From contig NZ_JALHQD010000005.1 in assembly GCF_022842145.1 (NCBI RefSeq), positions 214,905-278,904 on the forward strand: DNA of 64,000 nt, read 5' to 3'. Made by a program: the position numbers and the translations under genes. Below the pieces are notes generated by a model. That model was not told where the DNA came from. It saw nothing but the letters and a program-made list of their open reading frames with translations, and did not search any database. Below are positions 30,716 through 40,803 of the stretch, piece by piece (position 1 is the first letter of the stretch; each line of letters opens with the position of its first letter). Origin of the DNA: Tabrizicola sp. (GTDB lineage: Bacteria > Pseudomonadota > Alphaproteobacteria > Rhodobacterales > Rhodobacteraceae).

Positions 30716-32499
30716 TGCTGCCCCCGATGCTGACGATCGCCGCCCTGCGCGCGGCCTATGGGGCCGGTCTGACCCCTCTGGATGTGGTTGAAGAGGTGAT
30801 CCGTCGTCGTGACGCCCTCGTCGACCGGGCGGTGTTCATTACCGAAACACCCGCCGAAAAACTTCGCGCAGCAGCCAGGGCGGTGATGGCGGGCCCACCC
30901 GATCTGCCGCTCTGGGGCATTCCCTTTGCCGTCAAGGACAACATAGACGTCAAGGGCCTGCCCACCACGGCGGCCTGCCCAGCCTTCGCCTATGACCCCG
31001 CAGCCAACGCCACGTTGATTGCGCGGCTGCTCGCGGCAGGGGCCATCGTGATCGGCAAGACCAACCTCGACCAGTTCGCCACCGGGCTGAACGGTACCCG
31101 CAGCCCCCACGGTGCGCCGCGGTCCGTGTTCAACGCCGATTACGTCTCGGGCGGGTCATCCTCGGGGTCGGCCGTCGCCGTGGCCAGCGGGCTATGCAGC
31201 TTTGCCCTTGGCACCGATACCGCGGGTTCCGGCCGCGTGCCTGCAATGTTCAACAACCTCGTCGGCATCAAGCCCACGCCCGGCCTTGTGCCCAACACCG
31301 GCGTTGTCCCGGCCTGCCGGTCGGTCGATGTGGTGACCGTCTTTGCCGGATCGGTGGCCGAGGGCGTGGCTGTGCGCCGGGTGATGGAGGGGTATGACGC
31401 AGCCGACCCCTTCTCGCGCCAGGCAACCCCCGCCGCCTTGCCATCACGCCTGCGCATCGGGGTCCTTGCGGGCGCCGAGCGCGAGTTTTTCGGCAATGCC
31501 GAGGTCGAGGCGCTGTACGACGCGGCCATCGAACGCGCTCTCTCGCTGGGGGCGACCGTTGTTCCCTTCGACTATGCCCCCTTCCGCGAGGCGGCGGCGC
31601 TGCTTTATGACGGTCCTTGGGTGGCCGAGCGGCTGGCAGCGGTGGAAGCCTTCTACGCATCGAACGCCGCAGATTTCGACCCGACGGTCCGCAAGATCAT
31701 CGCAGGGGCGCAAGGCCGCACTGCGGTCGAGGCGTTCAACGGCCTCTACCGTCTCAACGCGATCAAGCAACAGGTGGCCCCGGTCTGGAACACGTTTGAT
31801 CTGCTGATGTTGCCGACGTCTCCCACGACCTGCACCGTCGCCGACATGCTGGCCGACCCAATTGTGCGGAACAGCCAGTTCGGGCGCTATACCAATTTCG
31901 TCAACCTGATGGGTCTGGCGGCCATTGCCGTGCCAGGCGGCTTCGGCCCCTCGGGCCTGCCTGCGGGAGTAACGCTGATCGGACCGGGGTTCAGTGACGA
32001 TGCGCTGGCTCCCTTTGCCGGGGGGATGCATGCCGCAGCGGCGTGCGGGATGGGCAAGGACCGCGCGGCCGAGGTGCCGCCCGCGGCCCTGCCCAAACTC
32101 CCCGAGGGTTGGCTCCCCATCGCCGTCGTCGGCGCGCATCTGACTGGAATGCCGCTGAACCACGAACTGACCGGACCAGGAGGCGTCAAGCTGGCTGAAA
32201 CGACGACCGCCCCCGGCTATCGCCTCTATGCCTTGCCAGGCACGGTTCCGCCAAAACCCGGATTGATCCACGACCCCGCCTTCCAGGGCTCGGGCATCAC
32301 CGTCGAAGTCTGGGCGCTGCCCGCCGCTGCGTTTGGGGCTTTCGTGGCCCGGATCCCGGCCCCCTTGGGCATCGGAAAGCTGACCCTTGCCGATGGCACC
32401 GCCGTCAGCGGCTTTCTGTGCGAAGCGCACGCCGTCCAGGGGGCAGAGGAGATCACGTCCTTCGGCGGCTGGCGGGCCTATCGTGCCGCGAAACCCTAG
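30712..32499 (+). CDS. atzF: Allophanate hydrolase
   Basis: The 595-residue amidase-signature enzyme hydrolyses allophanate to ammonia and CO2. The Ser-cisSer-Lys triad is visible: Lys in FAVKDNIDVKG, the cis-Ser region in GGSSSGSAVAVASG and the nucleophile Ser in DTAGSGRVPAMFNN. The C-terminal domain from about residue 460 (HLTGMPLNHELTGPGGV) is the allophanate-hydrolase-specific part that processes N-carboxycarbamate. ATGATG at 30712 overlaps the carboxylase stop. It ends the riboswitch operon; only 39 bases separate it from the convergent M20 gene, with no obvious terminator. Confidence 0.95.
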   Translation: MMLPPMLTIAALRAAYGAGLTPLDVVEEVIRRRDALVDRAVFITETPAEKLRAAARAVMAGPPDLPLWGIPFAVKDNIDVKGLPTTAACPAFAYDPAANATLIARLLAAGAIVIGKTNLDQFATGLNGTRSPHGAPRSVFNADYVSGGSSSGSAVAVASGLCSFALGTDTAGSGRVPAMFNNLVGIKPTPGLVPNTGVVPACRSVDVVTVFAGSVAEGVAVRRVMEGYDAADPFSRQATPAALPSRLRIGVLAGAEREFFGNAEVEALYDAAIERALSLGATVVPFDYAPFREAAALLYDGPWVAERLAAVEAFYASNAADFDPTVRKIIAGAQGRTAVEAFNGLYRLNAIKQQVAPVWNTFDLLMLPTSPTTCTVADMLADPIVRNSQFGRYTNFVNLMGLAAIAVPGGFGPSGLPAGVTLIGPGFSDDALAPFAGGMHAAAACGMGKDRAAEVPPAALPKLPEGWLPIAVVGAHLTGMPLNHELTGPGGVKLAETTTAPGYRLYALPGTVPPKPGLIHDPAFQGSGITVEVWALPAAAFGAFVARIPAPLGIGKLTLADGTAVSGFLCEAHAVQGAEEITSFGGWRAYRAAKP

Positions 32500-32538
32500 C
32501 TGAGCTGCGCGCTACCCTGACGGCCGATAACTCCAGCC

Positions 32539-33921
32539 CTACCAACGCGCTTCCCAGAAGGCCAAAGGATCGTCCCGCATGATCTGTGTGATCCCCGGCG
32601 GGATGACCTTGATCGTCTGCGGCCCGACCCGGGATGTCAGTTCCATCTTGGCTCTTACGATCTTTTCCGGATCGGTCAGCAATTCAATTGCCGCAAGCGC
32701 CAGTGCCTCCGAGGCCATCAATGGCCCCGCGTCAGACGCCGGATGCCCCGACAGCGCGGTCCAGGCCCAGTGGTGAATCGGCACACCCGCAGGATATGCC
32801 CAGTTCACCCGACCCAAGGGCACGATCCAGCTCGCATCCCCGTCGTCCTGACCGTAGTAGTCGATGCCGTCCTTGAAACAGTCGATGTCGCGGTGCAGAT
32901 CGAACGGCTTGCCGGGCGATGCGGCCTCGGACAGGGCCTGCATGAAATCGATGTCCGCGTCCGTCCAGCGCGGTGGGCCGACCAGACGCAAGCTGTCGTC
33001 CAGGACATCGGCCAGCACGTCATTGGCCAGATACCCGCGACTTGCCGCCACGAACTTCTCTTCGACCTCGACTCCGGTTCTGGCGGCGACTGCACGAAAG
33101 ACAGCCTCCATTCCCCGATAGGCAGCCATGACCGGATCAAGCTCGCGGTGGCGGAGCGAGCACCAAAGGCGCACCTCGTCCGGCATCACCCCCGGCATGA
33201 TGCCCGCGGATCGGAACACGTGCTTTTCGACGATTCCGGGAAAGTGGTCAGCTTCGGCGATGAAAGCAGCCATCGCCGTCTCCGCCGTCTTCAGTGCATC
33301 GCGTGCACCGCCCATGCCGGCGTGGGCGCTGTCCCCGCGGAAGACGAATTCGCCCGTCACCACGGCATGGCAGGGGCGCGACAACGACCCGTTCTGGTAA
33401 TCGCCGTGCGAGGTCAGCAACGCATCGAACGCATCGAAGACGCCAGCCTCCTGCAAGGCGATCTTGCCCCAAAGGATTTCCTCGGCGGGGCAGCCGATGA
33501 CGCAAATCTCGCCCGCAAGCGACAGGTCCTCGGCCGCAATCGCCGCCGCGATGGCAGCACCGCAGTTGGCCGGGCCGATGTGGTTATGCCCGCAGCCATG
33601 ACCGGGGCGGCGGCCGGTACCGCTGCGATGGGCCACGGCGGCGTTGTCCAGACCCGGTAGCGCATCATACTCGGCCAGGATGCCGACGCGCGGGCCGCCC
33701 TGCCCGGCCCCCCGGCGTGCGAGAAAGGCTGTCGGCACTCCGCCCACTCCGGTTTCGACCTCGAATCCGTGGGTCTCCAGAAAGCCGGTCAGGTTCGCAA
33801 CGCTTTGGTATTCCATGCCCGGCAGCTCGGGACAGGCCCATTGGTCGCGGAACAACTGTGTCATCTGCGGAACAAGCTTTGCCCATTCCGCCCTTACGGT
33901 ATTTGCTGTTGAATGATCCAT
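32539..33921 (-). CDS. M20-family amidohydrolase (AbgB/aminoacylase type)
   Basis: The 460-residue product carries metal-binding motifs of the M20 AbgB-like group: GILAEYDALPG, GHGCGHNHIG, PAEEILWGK and RGDSAHAG in the dimerisation lid domain. It has no signal peptide and probably cleaves an amide such as an aminobenzoyl- or N-acyl-amino-acid conjugate; the substrate is unknown. It is convergent to atzF, so it is not in the riboswitch operon. Upstream (33922-34166) lies a 12-base palindrome, GTGCAATTGCAC, at 34044-34055 that could be an operator. Confidence 0.88.
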   Translation of the reverse strand: MDHSTANTVRAEWAKLVPQMTQLFRDQWACPELPGMEYQSVANLTGFLETHGFEVETGVGGVPTAFLARRGAGQGGPRVGILAEYDALPGLDNAAVAHRSGTGRRPGHGCGHNHIGPANCGAAIAAAIAAEDLSLAGEICVIGCPAEEILWGKIALQEAGVFDAFDALLTSHGDYQNGSLSRPCHAVVTGEFVFRGDSAHAGMGGARDALKTAETAMAAFIAEADHFPGIVEKHVFRSAGIMPGVMPDEVRLWCSLRHRELDPVMAAYRGMEAVFRAVAARTGVEVEEKFVAASRGYLANDVLADVLDDSLRLVGPPRWTDADIDFMQALSEAASPGKPFDLHRDIDCFKDGIDYYGQDDGDASWIVPLGRVNWAYPAGVPIHHWAWTALSGHPASDAGPLMASEALALAAIELLTDPEKIVRAKMELTSRVGPQTIKVIPPGITQIMRDDPLAFWEARW

Positions 33922-34166
33922 CTCGGCCCCGATGCTTGACCAGAAGCCTAGCCGTTACACCCGTCCACGAAAGCATCCGGCCTCGCGACCGGCCTTTTCC
34001 GTGAGGAAATGCTTAGTTTCCAGGCAGCCCAGCTGCCTTTTCAGTGCAATTGCACAATCTGGCGCACACCCGACACCATCGGCAATACACCAAGATCGCC
34101 ACCCCCTCCGCAACGGCCGGGGCAATGGCCATTGCGTCCTGAGGTCTTGCGCCGACCAATGCCGGT

Positions 34167-34934
34167 TCAGTGACCCAGAATCTGGCTCAGGAACAGCTTG
34201 GTCCGGTCGCTCTTCGGGTTGTTGAAGAACTCCTTCGGTTCGTTCTGTTCGACAATCTGGCCCTGGTCCATGAAGATCACCCGGTTCGCCACGGCCTGGG
34301 CGAAGCCCATCTCGTGCGTGACGCAGATCATCGTCATGCCCTCCTGGGCAAGCTGGATCATGGTATCCAGCACCTCCTTGATCATCTCGGGATCAAGCGC
34401 GGATGTCGGCTCGTCGAACAGCATGATCCGCGGCTTCATGCACAGACTGCGCGCGATGGCGACGCGCTGCTGCTGGCCGCCGGACAGCTGACCAGGGTAC
34501 TTGTTCGCCTGCTCGGGGATCTTGACCTTCTCAAGGAAGTACATCGCCGTTTCCTCGGCCTCGCGCTTCGGCACCTTGCGGACCCAGATCGGGGCCAGCG
34601 TCAGGTTCTCCAGGATCGTGAGGTGCGGGAAAAGATTGAAGTGCTGGAACACCATCCCGACTTCCGACCGCACCTTGTCGATGTTCTTCAGGTCGTTGGT
34701 CAGCTCTGTCCCGTCGACGATGATCTGCCCCTGCTGGTGTTCCTCCAGCCGGTTGATGCAGCGGATCAGCGTCGACTTGCCCGACCCCGACGGGCCGCAG
34801 ATCACGATCCTCTCGCCGCGCTGCACGGTCATGTTGATGTCACGAAGCACGTGGAACTGTCCGTACCACTTGTTCATGCCGCTGATCTGGATCGCCACTT
34901 CGTCCGAGATCTGCATCTGTGCTGCTTCTGCCAT
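34167..34934 (-). CDS. bztD: General amino-acid ABC transporter ATPase BztD/AapP
   Basis: The 255-residue ATPase has Walker [10 protein letters not shown] (47-55), signature [15 protein letters not shown] and Walker [16 protein letters not shown], and ends FLSQILGH as AapP/BztD proteins do. It powers uptake of glutamate, glutamine, aspartate and asparagine. It is the last gene of bztABCD, 10 bases after bztC. Confidence 0.95.
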   Translation of the reverse strand: MAEAAQMQISDEVAIQISGMNKWYGQFHVLRDINMTVQRGERIVICGPSGSGKSTLIRCINRLEEHQQGQIIVDGTELTNDLKNIDKVRSEVGMVFQHFNLFPHLTILENLTLAPIWVRKVPKREAEETAMYFLEKVKIPEQANKYPGQLSGGQQQRVAIARSLCMKPRIMLFDEPTSALDPEMIKEVLDTMIQLAQEGMTMICVTHEMGFAQAVANRVIFMDQGQIVEQNEPKEFFNNPKSDRTKLFLSQILGH

Positions 34935-34944
34935 GTAATGTCCC

Positions 34945-36384
34945 TTAGCGATGATCGGTCTTCAGCTTGCGCTCCAGGTACATCGAGTACCGGGACATGC
35001 CGAAGCAGATGAGGAAGAAGATCGCGCCGACGAAGATGTAGGGCTCCCAGTAGATGCCCTTCCAGTCGATGTCGGCCCGGACGATCTGGGTGACGCCCTT
35101 CAGCGGGTCCATCAGACCCACGAACGCAACCAGCGTGGTGTCCTTGAACAGCCCGATGAACGTCGAGACGATCGCGGGGATCGACACCTTCAGCGCCTGC
35201 GGCAGGATGATCAGCCGCTGCGCCCGCCAGTAGTCCAGGCCCAGCGCATCGGCGGCTTCGTACTGCCCGCGCGGCAGGGCAGCGAGGCCACCCCGGATCA
35301 CCTCGGCCAGGTAGGCGGCGGCGAAGAAGGTGACCAGGATGATGACGCGCAGGATGATGTCGAAGTTTGTCCCCGGCGGCAGGAAATACTGCAGAAGCAG
35401 CGAGGCGGTGAACAGAAGCGTGATCAGCGGCACGCCGCGGATGAACTCGATGAACCCTACCGAAAGCCACTTCACGATCGGCATGTCGGACTGTCGCCCC
35501 AGCGCCAGGAGGATGCCGATGGGCAGCGAGAAGCTGATGCCGGTCACACCGATCACGATGGCCAGAAGGAAGCCGCCAAACTGGTCGGACGCAATGGCCG
35601 GAATGCTGAACGGCAGCGCCGACTGCAGCAGGTTGACTGTGGGCACGTCGATATAGAGCCACCACAGCACCGCGGCGACCACGCCGGCCCCCGCCGCCGG
35701 TGCCAGCCCGATCAGGGGCGAGGCCAAACGGAACACCCCGTAAAGGATCGCAAACCCGGCCATCGCGACGATGGGCGACCAGACGGACCCGCCCCAAAGC
35801 AGCCAGAAGGTCAGCGCCGGATACAGCAGCGTGAACCAGATAAGCTTGCCCGGCTGCATTTGGACCAGCGCAAGCATCCCCAGCACCAGAAGCACGGCCA
35901 CGACGAAGACGCTGGACGGCGCGGCAGAGAGGTAAAGCGTCAGCAGCAGAAAGGCCAACACACCGCCCAGAAGGATGGTCAGGCTCCGCTTCTGGCCGGA
36001 ATACAGGACCGGGGCCAGCGCCGCGAACAGAAGGCCGAACGCCAGAATCGGCCGCCAGTATTCCGCGGGCGGGTAGAAGCCGAACAGGAACTGGTGCCAG
36101 CGCTCGCGGATCATGGCCCAGCAGGCGCCCGTTGCATCCGGCCCGGCGGTTGCGGCCACGATCTCGCGGCACTGCGACAGGCTTTCCGCGTTCCAGACCG
36201 AGTTCAGCCACCACGGCAAGGCGGACTGCAACAGCAGGTATATCACCGCGACGCCGAACAGGGTCAGCACGACGTTGAAGGGTGTCGAGAACAGGTTCTC
36301 GCGCAGCCACTTGATCGCCCCGCGCTCGGTCACCGGAGGCGGCAGCGGAGGAAGCATTTCAGTACGGTTGAAGCCTTGGGCCAT
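34945..36384 (-). CDS. bztC: Amino-acid ABC transporter permease BztC/AapM
   Basis: The 479-residue HisM-type permease has the extra N-terminal helices and periplasmic loop typical of Bzt/Aap permeases (first helix about 34-55; loop with [17 protein letters not shown]). The conserved permease domain lies near 250-470 with EAA loop [20 protein letters not shown]. It starts 1 base after the bztB stop. Confidence 0.94.
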   Translation of the reverse strand: MAQGFNRTEMLPPLPPPVTERGAIKWLRENLFSTPFNVVLTLFGVAVIYLLLQSALPWWLNSVWNAESLSQCREIVAATAGPDATGACWAMIRERWHQFLFGFYPPAEYWRPILAFGLLFAALAPVLYSGQKRSLTILLGGVLAFLLLTLYLSAAPSSVFVVAVLLVLGMLALVQMQPGKLIWFTLLYPALTFWLLWGGSVWSPIVAMAGFAILYGVFRLASPLIGLAPAAGAGVVAAVLWWLYIDVPTVNLLQSALPFSIPAIASDQFGGFLLAIVIGVTGISFSLPIGILLALGRQSDMPIVKWLSVGFIEFIRGVPLITLLFTASLLLQYFLPPGTNFDIILRVIILVTFFAAAYLAEVIRGGLAALPRGQYEAADALGLDYWRAQRLIILPQALKVSIPAIVSTFIGLFKDTTLVAFVGLMDPLKGVTQIVRADIDWKGIYWEPYIFVGAIFFLICFGMSRYSMYLERKLKTDHR

Positions 36385-36385
36385 G

Positions 36386-37663
36386 TCAGCGCGCCTTCAG
36401 CTGGACGGAATTGTTGTACATGTTCATCACCGCCGAGATCATCAGACTGATGGACAGATAGATGAGCATCATCAGCAGCATGCATTCCAGCTCGCGGCCC
36501 GTCTGGTTCAGCGTGATGCCCCCCAGTGTCCCGCGCAGATCCAGATAGCTGACCGCGATGCCAAGCGAGGTGTTCTTGGTCAGGTTCAGATACTGGCTGA
36601 TCAGGGGCGGGATGATGACCCGCAGCGCCTGCGGCAGGATGATCAGGTTCATCGTCCGGTTCGGACGCAGTCCCAGCGCGAAGGCCGCTTCGGACTGGCC
36701 CCGGCTGATGGCCTGGATCCCGGCGCGGACGATCTCGGCGATGAAGGCGGCCGTATACAGCGTCAGCGCGATCAGTAGCGCCGTGAAACTATGCGCCACC
36801 AGAATCCCGCCCTGGAAGTTGAAGCCCTTCAACGACGGGATTTCCAGATGGAAGCCCATCGCGACAATCACGGCGATCACCGGCGCGAACAGGATCAGGA
36901 TCGACTTCCACCAGGTCACGGGTCGCACCCCCGTGGCCTCCTGGGTCGCGCGGGCGCTGTGCACAATACGCCGGTTCACGAAGATCGAACCGGCAATGAC
37001 CGCCAGGATGACCCAGAAATCCAGGTTCAGCGACACGAACCCAAGGTCCACCGTCCCCAGACCGCGTTCGAACAGCGCAGAGGGGATGTTTGTCCCACGG
37101 TTGGTCACCGCAATCGTGTCGAACAACATCATCGAGGCTGCCGGCTCCTCACCCGCGGCCACCATCTCGTCCGTGACCCGGAAGTCACGCGGCTGGGGTG
37201 TGACCTCGGACAGGATGACGTAGGACAAGAGGATCCACAGCAGCAGCGGCACGTTGCGGAACATCTCGACGTAGACGGTCATCAGCCGGCTCACCAGCCA
37301 GTTCCGCGACAGCCGCAGGACGCCGATGAGCACGCCAAGGATGGTCGCGAAGATGCAGCCCAGGACGGCCACGACAAGCGTGTTGAGAAGGCCGATCAGC
37401 AGGGCGCGAAAATGGTTGTCGTCGTTGTTGTAGGGGATCAGCTGCTGGCCGATGTCATAACCCGCGCGCTGCCAGAGGAACCCGAAGTTGAACTCCTTCC
37501 CGCGCGCCGCAAGGTTCTGCACGGTGTTGTTCAGCAGCCAGGCAACGGCCAGCGCGAAAAGCACCAGAACCACGATCTGGATCGTGTAGGACCGGTACCG
37601 CGTGTCGTAGACGAGCATCGAGAGCCGAAAGCCATCTTTCGGCGCGTCAGTTGCCATTGTCAT
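36386..37663 (-). CDS. bztB: Amino-acid ABC transporter permease BztB/AapQ
   Basis: The 425-residue permease has its first helix near 28-45, a Bzt-type periplasmic insertion and the EAA loop AISRGQSEAAFALGLRPNRT. It forms the heterodimer with BztC. GGGGG precedes the ATG; a second Met two codons in is also possible. It is separated from bztA by 138 bases that include a stable hairpin. Confidence 0.94.
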   Translation of the reverse strand: MTMATDAPKDGFRLSMLVYDTRYRSYTIQIVVLVLFALAVAWLLNNTVQNLAARGKEFNFGFLWQRAGYDIGQQLIPYNNDDNHFRALLIGLLNTLVVAVLGCIFATILGVLIGVLRLSRNWLVSRLMTVYVEMFRNVPLLLWILLSYVILSEVTPQPRDFRVTDEMVAAGEEPAASMMLFDTIAVTNRGTNIPSALFERGLGTVDLGFVSLNLDFWVILAVIAGSIFVNRRIVHSARATQEATGVRPVTWWKSILILFAPVIAVIVAMGFHLEIPSLKGFNFQGGILVAHSFTALLIALTLYTAAFIAEIVRAGIQAISRGQSEAAFALGLRPNRTMNLIILPQALRVIIPPLISQYLNLTKNTSLGIAVSYLDLRGTLGGITLNQTGRELECMLLMMLIYLSISLMISAVMNMYNNSVQLKAR

Positions 37664-37765
37664 GGCTACCCCCTGTTTCCGATCGGCGGCCCTGGTTTTC
37701 CAGGTGCTGCGGGGTCATCAAGCGCGCCCCTGGCCTGTCGGATCTATGTCGTTGAAGCAAGAAGT

Positions 37766-37789
37766 CGGGGGCGCCGTGTGGCGCCCCCG
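37766..37789 (-). promoter_or_regulatory. Stable hairpin between bztA and bztB
   Basis: CGGGGGCGCC and GGCGCCCCCG form a perfect 10-bp stem with a GTGT loop, 12 bases after the bztA stop. What follows on the minus strand (ACTTCTTGCTTC) is pyrimidine-rich but not a U run. It likely stabilises the bztA message or partly terminates transcription, giving excess binding protein. Confidence 0.7.
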
Positions 37790-37801
37790 GAGTGACCTAG
37801 A

Positions 37802-38818
37802 TCAACGGAACGGCGGTGCGTACTGCAGGCCGCCCTGGGTCCACAGCGCGTTCAGGCCGCGGGCCAGGTTGATGGTCGTGCCTTCGCCGATGTTGCGCGA
37901 GAAGATCTCGCCGTAGTTGCCGACGGCAGCGATCGAGCGCTTGAAGGCGTCGTTGTCGAGCCCGAACTTGGCGCCCATGTCGCCCGAGGCACCCAGAAGA
38001 CGCTTGACCTCTTCGTCGGTGGTCGAAGCCAGCACTTCCTCGACGTTCGCCGAGGTGACGCCCTTTTCTTCAGCGATCAGAAGCGCGTAGTAGGTCCAGC
38101 GCACCACGTCGCCCCAGTTGCTGTCGCCGTGACGCACGACCGGGCCGAGAGGCTCCTTCGAGATGATCTCGGGAAGGATGATGTGGTTTTCAGCGTCCGG
38201 CAGGGTCGCGCGGCTGGCGGCCAGGCCCGAAGCGTCGGTGGTGTAGGCGTCGCAGGCGCCGGCGACATACTGGCGCTGGGCTTCCGAGTCATCAGCCACG
38301 GTGACGGGCTGATAGGTGATGTTGTTCTGCTTGAAGAAGTCAGCCAGGTTCAGCTCGGTCGTGGTGCCGGTCTGGATGCAGACGGTCGCGCCGTCCAGTT
38401 CCTTGGCGGACGAGACGCCGAGGTCTTTCTTCACCATGAAGCCCTGGCCGTCGTAGTAGTTCACGGCCACGAAATCCAGCGCCAGTTCGCTGTCGCGCGA
38501 CGAGGTCCAGGTCGAGTTGCGGACCAGGAGATCGACTTCGCCCGACTGCAGCGCGGTGAAGCGGGTTTCGCCAGTCGTGGGGACGAACTTCACCTTGTTC
38601 GGATCGCCCAGAACGGCCGCAGCCACGGCACGGCACAGGTCGACGTCGAAGCCGGCCCAGCTACCGCTGGCGTCCGGGGCTCCAAAGCCGGTGAGGCCGG
38701 TGTTCGACCCACACAGCAGCTCGCCCCGCGCCTTGATGTCGTCGAGGGTCGCCGCCCCAGCCAGACCCGCCACAAGCGTGGTGGCCGCGAGTGCGCCGAA
38801 GAATACGGATTTTTTCAT
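37802..38818 (-). CDS. bztA: Amino-acid ABC transporter binding protein BztA/AapJ
   Basis: The 338-residue periplasmic protein has a signal peptide (MKKSVFFGALAATTLVAGLA) and the type-3 binding fold (GELLCGSNTGLTGFGAPD, FDVDLCRAVAAAVLGD, SGEVDLLVRNSTWTSSRD). The start has AGAGG before it. The 234-base region upstream (38819-39052) holds CTTGAC and CTATAT elements, but 23 bases apart, and a GC-rich hairpin at 38895-38918 in the leader, so its promoter is only suspected. Confidence 0.95.
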   Translation of the reverse strand: MKKSVFFGALAATTLVAGLAGAATLDDIKARGELLCGSNTGLTGFGAPDASGSWAGFDVDLCRAVAAAVLGDPNKVKFVPTTGETRFTALQSGEVDLLVRNSTWTSSRDSELALDFVAVNYYDGQGFMVKKDLGVSSAKELDGATVCIQTGTTTELNLADFFKQNNITYQPVTVADDSEAQRQYVAGACDAYTTDASGLAASRATLPDAENHIILPEIISKEPLGPVVRHGDSNWGDVVRWTYYALLIAEEKGVTSANVEEVLASTTDEEVKRLLGASGDMGAKFGLDNDAFKRSIAAVGNYGEIFSRNIGEGTTINLARGLNALWTQGGLQYAPPFR

Positions 38819-39052
38819 TCTTACCTCTTCCTGAGTAAGTGGCCTTCCAGGGCCAGTTCTTTTTATGCGCGAACGGGTCGCGCTGTCGTCGATTGCAGGG
38901 GGTCTAGCCCCCCACTGCCATATAGTTTCGACTAAAGCGCTTTTGTAGGTCAAGCGGGCACTGTCGGATTCAGGAAAAATGCTTGTTTCCTACCGGTTGC
39001 GACAGGCGTTCCGCCTTCGCTATCCGGGTTGCACAGTTTTCGGGCAGAAGTG

Positions 39053-39760
39053 TTACCCACACAATGCGAAGAATCGGTCCGCCTGCAGCAGCGCCGCGCG
39101 CTTCAATGCTGCACTTTCCGCAGCCTCTTCATCCTCGCCCCAAAGCGAAATCTGCCAGTCCTCGTCGACCCGCGAAAGCGCCCAGGCCGCCTCCGCGGTA
39201 AGCCGACCCCGCGCCACGGCGAGGGCCAGCACCAGCGAGCCGGTGATCGCCACAAGGTCATGGAAAGCCGAAAGCTGGAATGCGCTCAACGCGTGGACAT
39301 GGGCCCGCAGCGTTTCCAGGCTGGTCTCGGGTTGGGCGACATGCATCACGCCCGTCGTCCTTGTCAGATCGGCCCCCAGTTCGGCCCGCGCCCAATCGAG
39401 GATCGGGTCCCAGTGCCGGGCCTGAAGGGCCACAAGGTCGGCAGGCCCCTCGGCCCGGTAGCACAAAAGATCGCTGCCGCCATATTCCGCCAGCATGTCC
39501 GCCACGGCGGCGAACTGCGGCATCACCTTGTCGATGGCCGAGTTGGCCGTGCGGGTGAACGGCATCGTCTCGGGATTGACGGTCTTCTCCTGCGCCTGCC
39601 ATTCCGCCGCCACCGCCTCGGCCAGCGCAAGCGTCGGGACGACCAGCGGTGCCTTCAGCGGCGTGCGGACCGGACGGGCATCAAGGTGGACCGTGAACCC
39701 ACCCTCGACCGGCACGGCCGAAGCGGTGGTCCAGAAGCGTCGGGCAGTCCAGCTGCTCAC
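39053..39760 (-). CDS. ATP12-family F1-ATPase assembly chaperone
   Basis: The 235-residue product matches ATP12 proteins, which help assemble the F1 alpha subunit. Typical stretches are GFTVHLDARPVRTPLKAPLV, PFTRTANSAIDKV and DLLCYRAEGPADLVALQ. ATP12 homologues are confined to alphaproteobacteria and mitochondria, supporting the taxonomic call. The start overlaps the rluC stop by 4 bases, so it ends the fluC-rluC-atp12 operon. Confidence 0.93.
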   Translation of the reverse strand: MSSWTARRFWTTASAVPVEGGFTVHLDARPVRTPLKAPLVVPTLALAEAVAAEWQAQEKTVNPETMPFTRTANSAIDKVMPQFAAVADMLAEYGGSDLLCYRAEGPADLVALQARHWDPILDWARAELGADLTRTTGVMHVAQPETSLETLRAHVHALSAFQLSAFHDLVAITGSLVLALAVARGRLTAEAAWALSRVDEDWQISLWGEDEEAAESAALKRAALLQADRFFALCG

Positions 39761-40803
39761 CTTATCACCTCGAAGGGGTCCGCCGGAACGTCATCTTCCT
39801 TCCAGTCCAGAAGCTTCCATGTCCGGGCCATATGCTCGGGCAAGGGCGCGGTGAAGGTGATCTGCTTCTTGGTGATCGGGTGCTCGATGGTCAGGCTGCG
39901 CGCATGAAGGTGCAGCTTCCGTGACAGATCGCCGCCCGCGCCGGCACCCCAGCCATCGCCCAGATTGTCCGCTTCACCGCCACCATACTTGCCGTCGCCC
40001 AGAATCGGATGCCCGATCTCGGCCATATGCGCGCGCAGCTGGTGGGTGCGCCCCGTCACCGGCTCCAGCGCCATCCACGACAGGCGCGCGCCCAGGAACC
40101 ACAGCGTGAAGTAATCGGTCTGCGCGCGCTTGGCGTCGGGATGGTCGGCCAGCTTGGCGGGATGGACGCACAGCATCTTCTCGCTGTCGCCGCCCCTGCC
40201 CCGCCCGCCCGGAGCTTTCTCCAGCGCGAACTTGATCGACCCCTGCCGGGGATGCGGCACGCCTGCCACGACGGCCCAGTAGATCTTGCGCGCCGCCCGG
40301 TGGCGCAACGTCTCCGACAAGGCCCGCGCGACCCGGTCGGTGCGCGCCAGCATCAGAAGACCCGACGTGTCCTTGTCCAGCCGGTGCACCAGCTTGGGCT
40401 TTTCCTTGTAGCCGAACTTCAGCGCCTCGGCCAAACCGTCGACGTGCCGGTCCCCCTGCCCCGACCCGCCCTGCGAGGGCAGGCCGGCCGGCTTGTTCAG
40501 GACGATCATATGCTCGTCCTTCCACAGGACCGCCGCCTGGATCATCTTGGCATCCGCCGCCGAGACGCCCTCGATGCGCGCTTCGGTCCTTGCCACCTGA
40601 TCGGGCAAGGGCGGCACACGCACCATCTGCCCCGGCTTCACGTGATCCGAGGCCTTGACACGCCCGCTGTCGACCCGAACCTGGCCGGTGCGGCACAGCT
40701 TTTCGACGGCCACCTGGTTCAGTTGTGGAAAGCGGCGGCGCAGCCACTTGTCCAGGCGCTGTTCGCCCTCATCTTCAGTCACGGTCAGGTTCTGGACACT
40801 CAT
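39757..40803 (-). CDS. rluC: RluC-type 23S rRNA pseudouridine synthase
   Basis: The 348-residue product has an N-terminal S4 RNA-binding domain (EQRLDKWLRRRFPQL) and the RluA-family catalytic domain with the active Asp in VHRLDKDTSGLLMLA, followed by RTHQLRAHMAEIGHPILGD. RluC modifies uridines near the peptidyl-transferase centre; RluD or another RluA paralogue is possible. The start at 40803 overlaps the fluC stop by 3 bases. There is a glycine-rich insert (GGGEADNLGDGWGAGAGG) near the end. Confidence 0.9.
   Translation of the reverse strand: MSVQNLTVTEDEGEQRLDKWLRRRFPQLNQVAVEKLCRTGQVRVDSGRVKASDHVKPGQMVRVPPLPDQVARTEARIEGVSAADAKMIQAAVLWKDEHMIVLNKPAGLPSQGGSGQGDRHVDGLAEALKFGYKEKPKLVHRLDKDTSGLLMLARTDRVARALSETLRHRAARKIYWAVVAGVPHPRQGSIKFALEKAPGGRGRGGDSEKMLCVHPAKLADHPDAKRAQTDYFTLWFLGARLSWMALEPVTGRTHQLRAHMAEIGHPILGDGKYGGGEADNLGDGWGAGAGGDLSRKLHLHARSLTIEHPITKKQITFTAPLPEHMARTWKLLDWKEDDVPADPFEVIR

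Noticed and set aside
38819..39052. CTTGAC and CTATAT as the bztA promoter
   Set aside because: The hexamers are 23 bases apart, too far for a vegetative promoter; no better pair was found.
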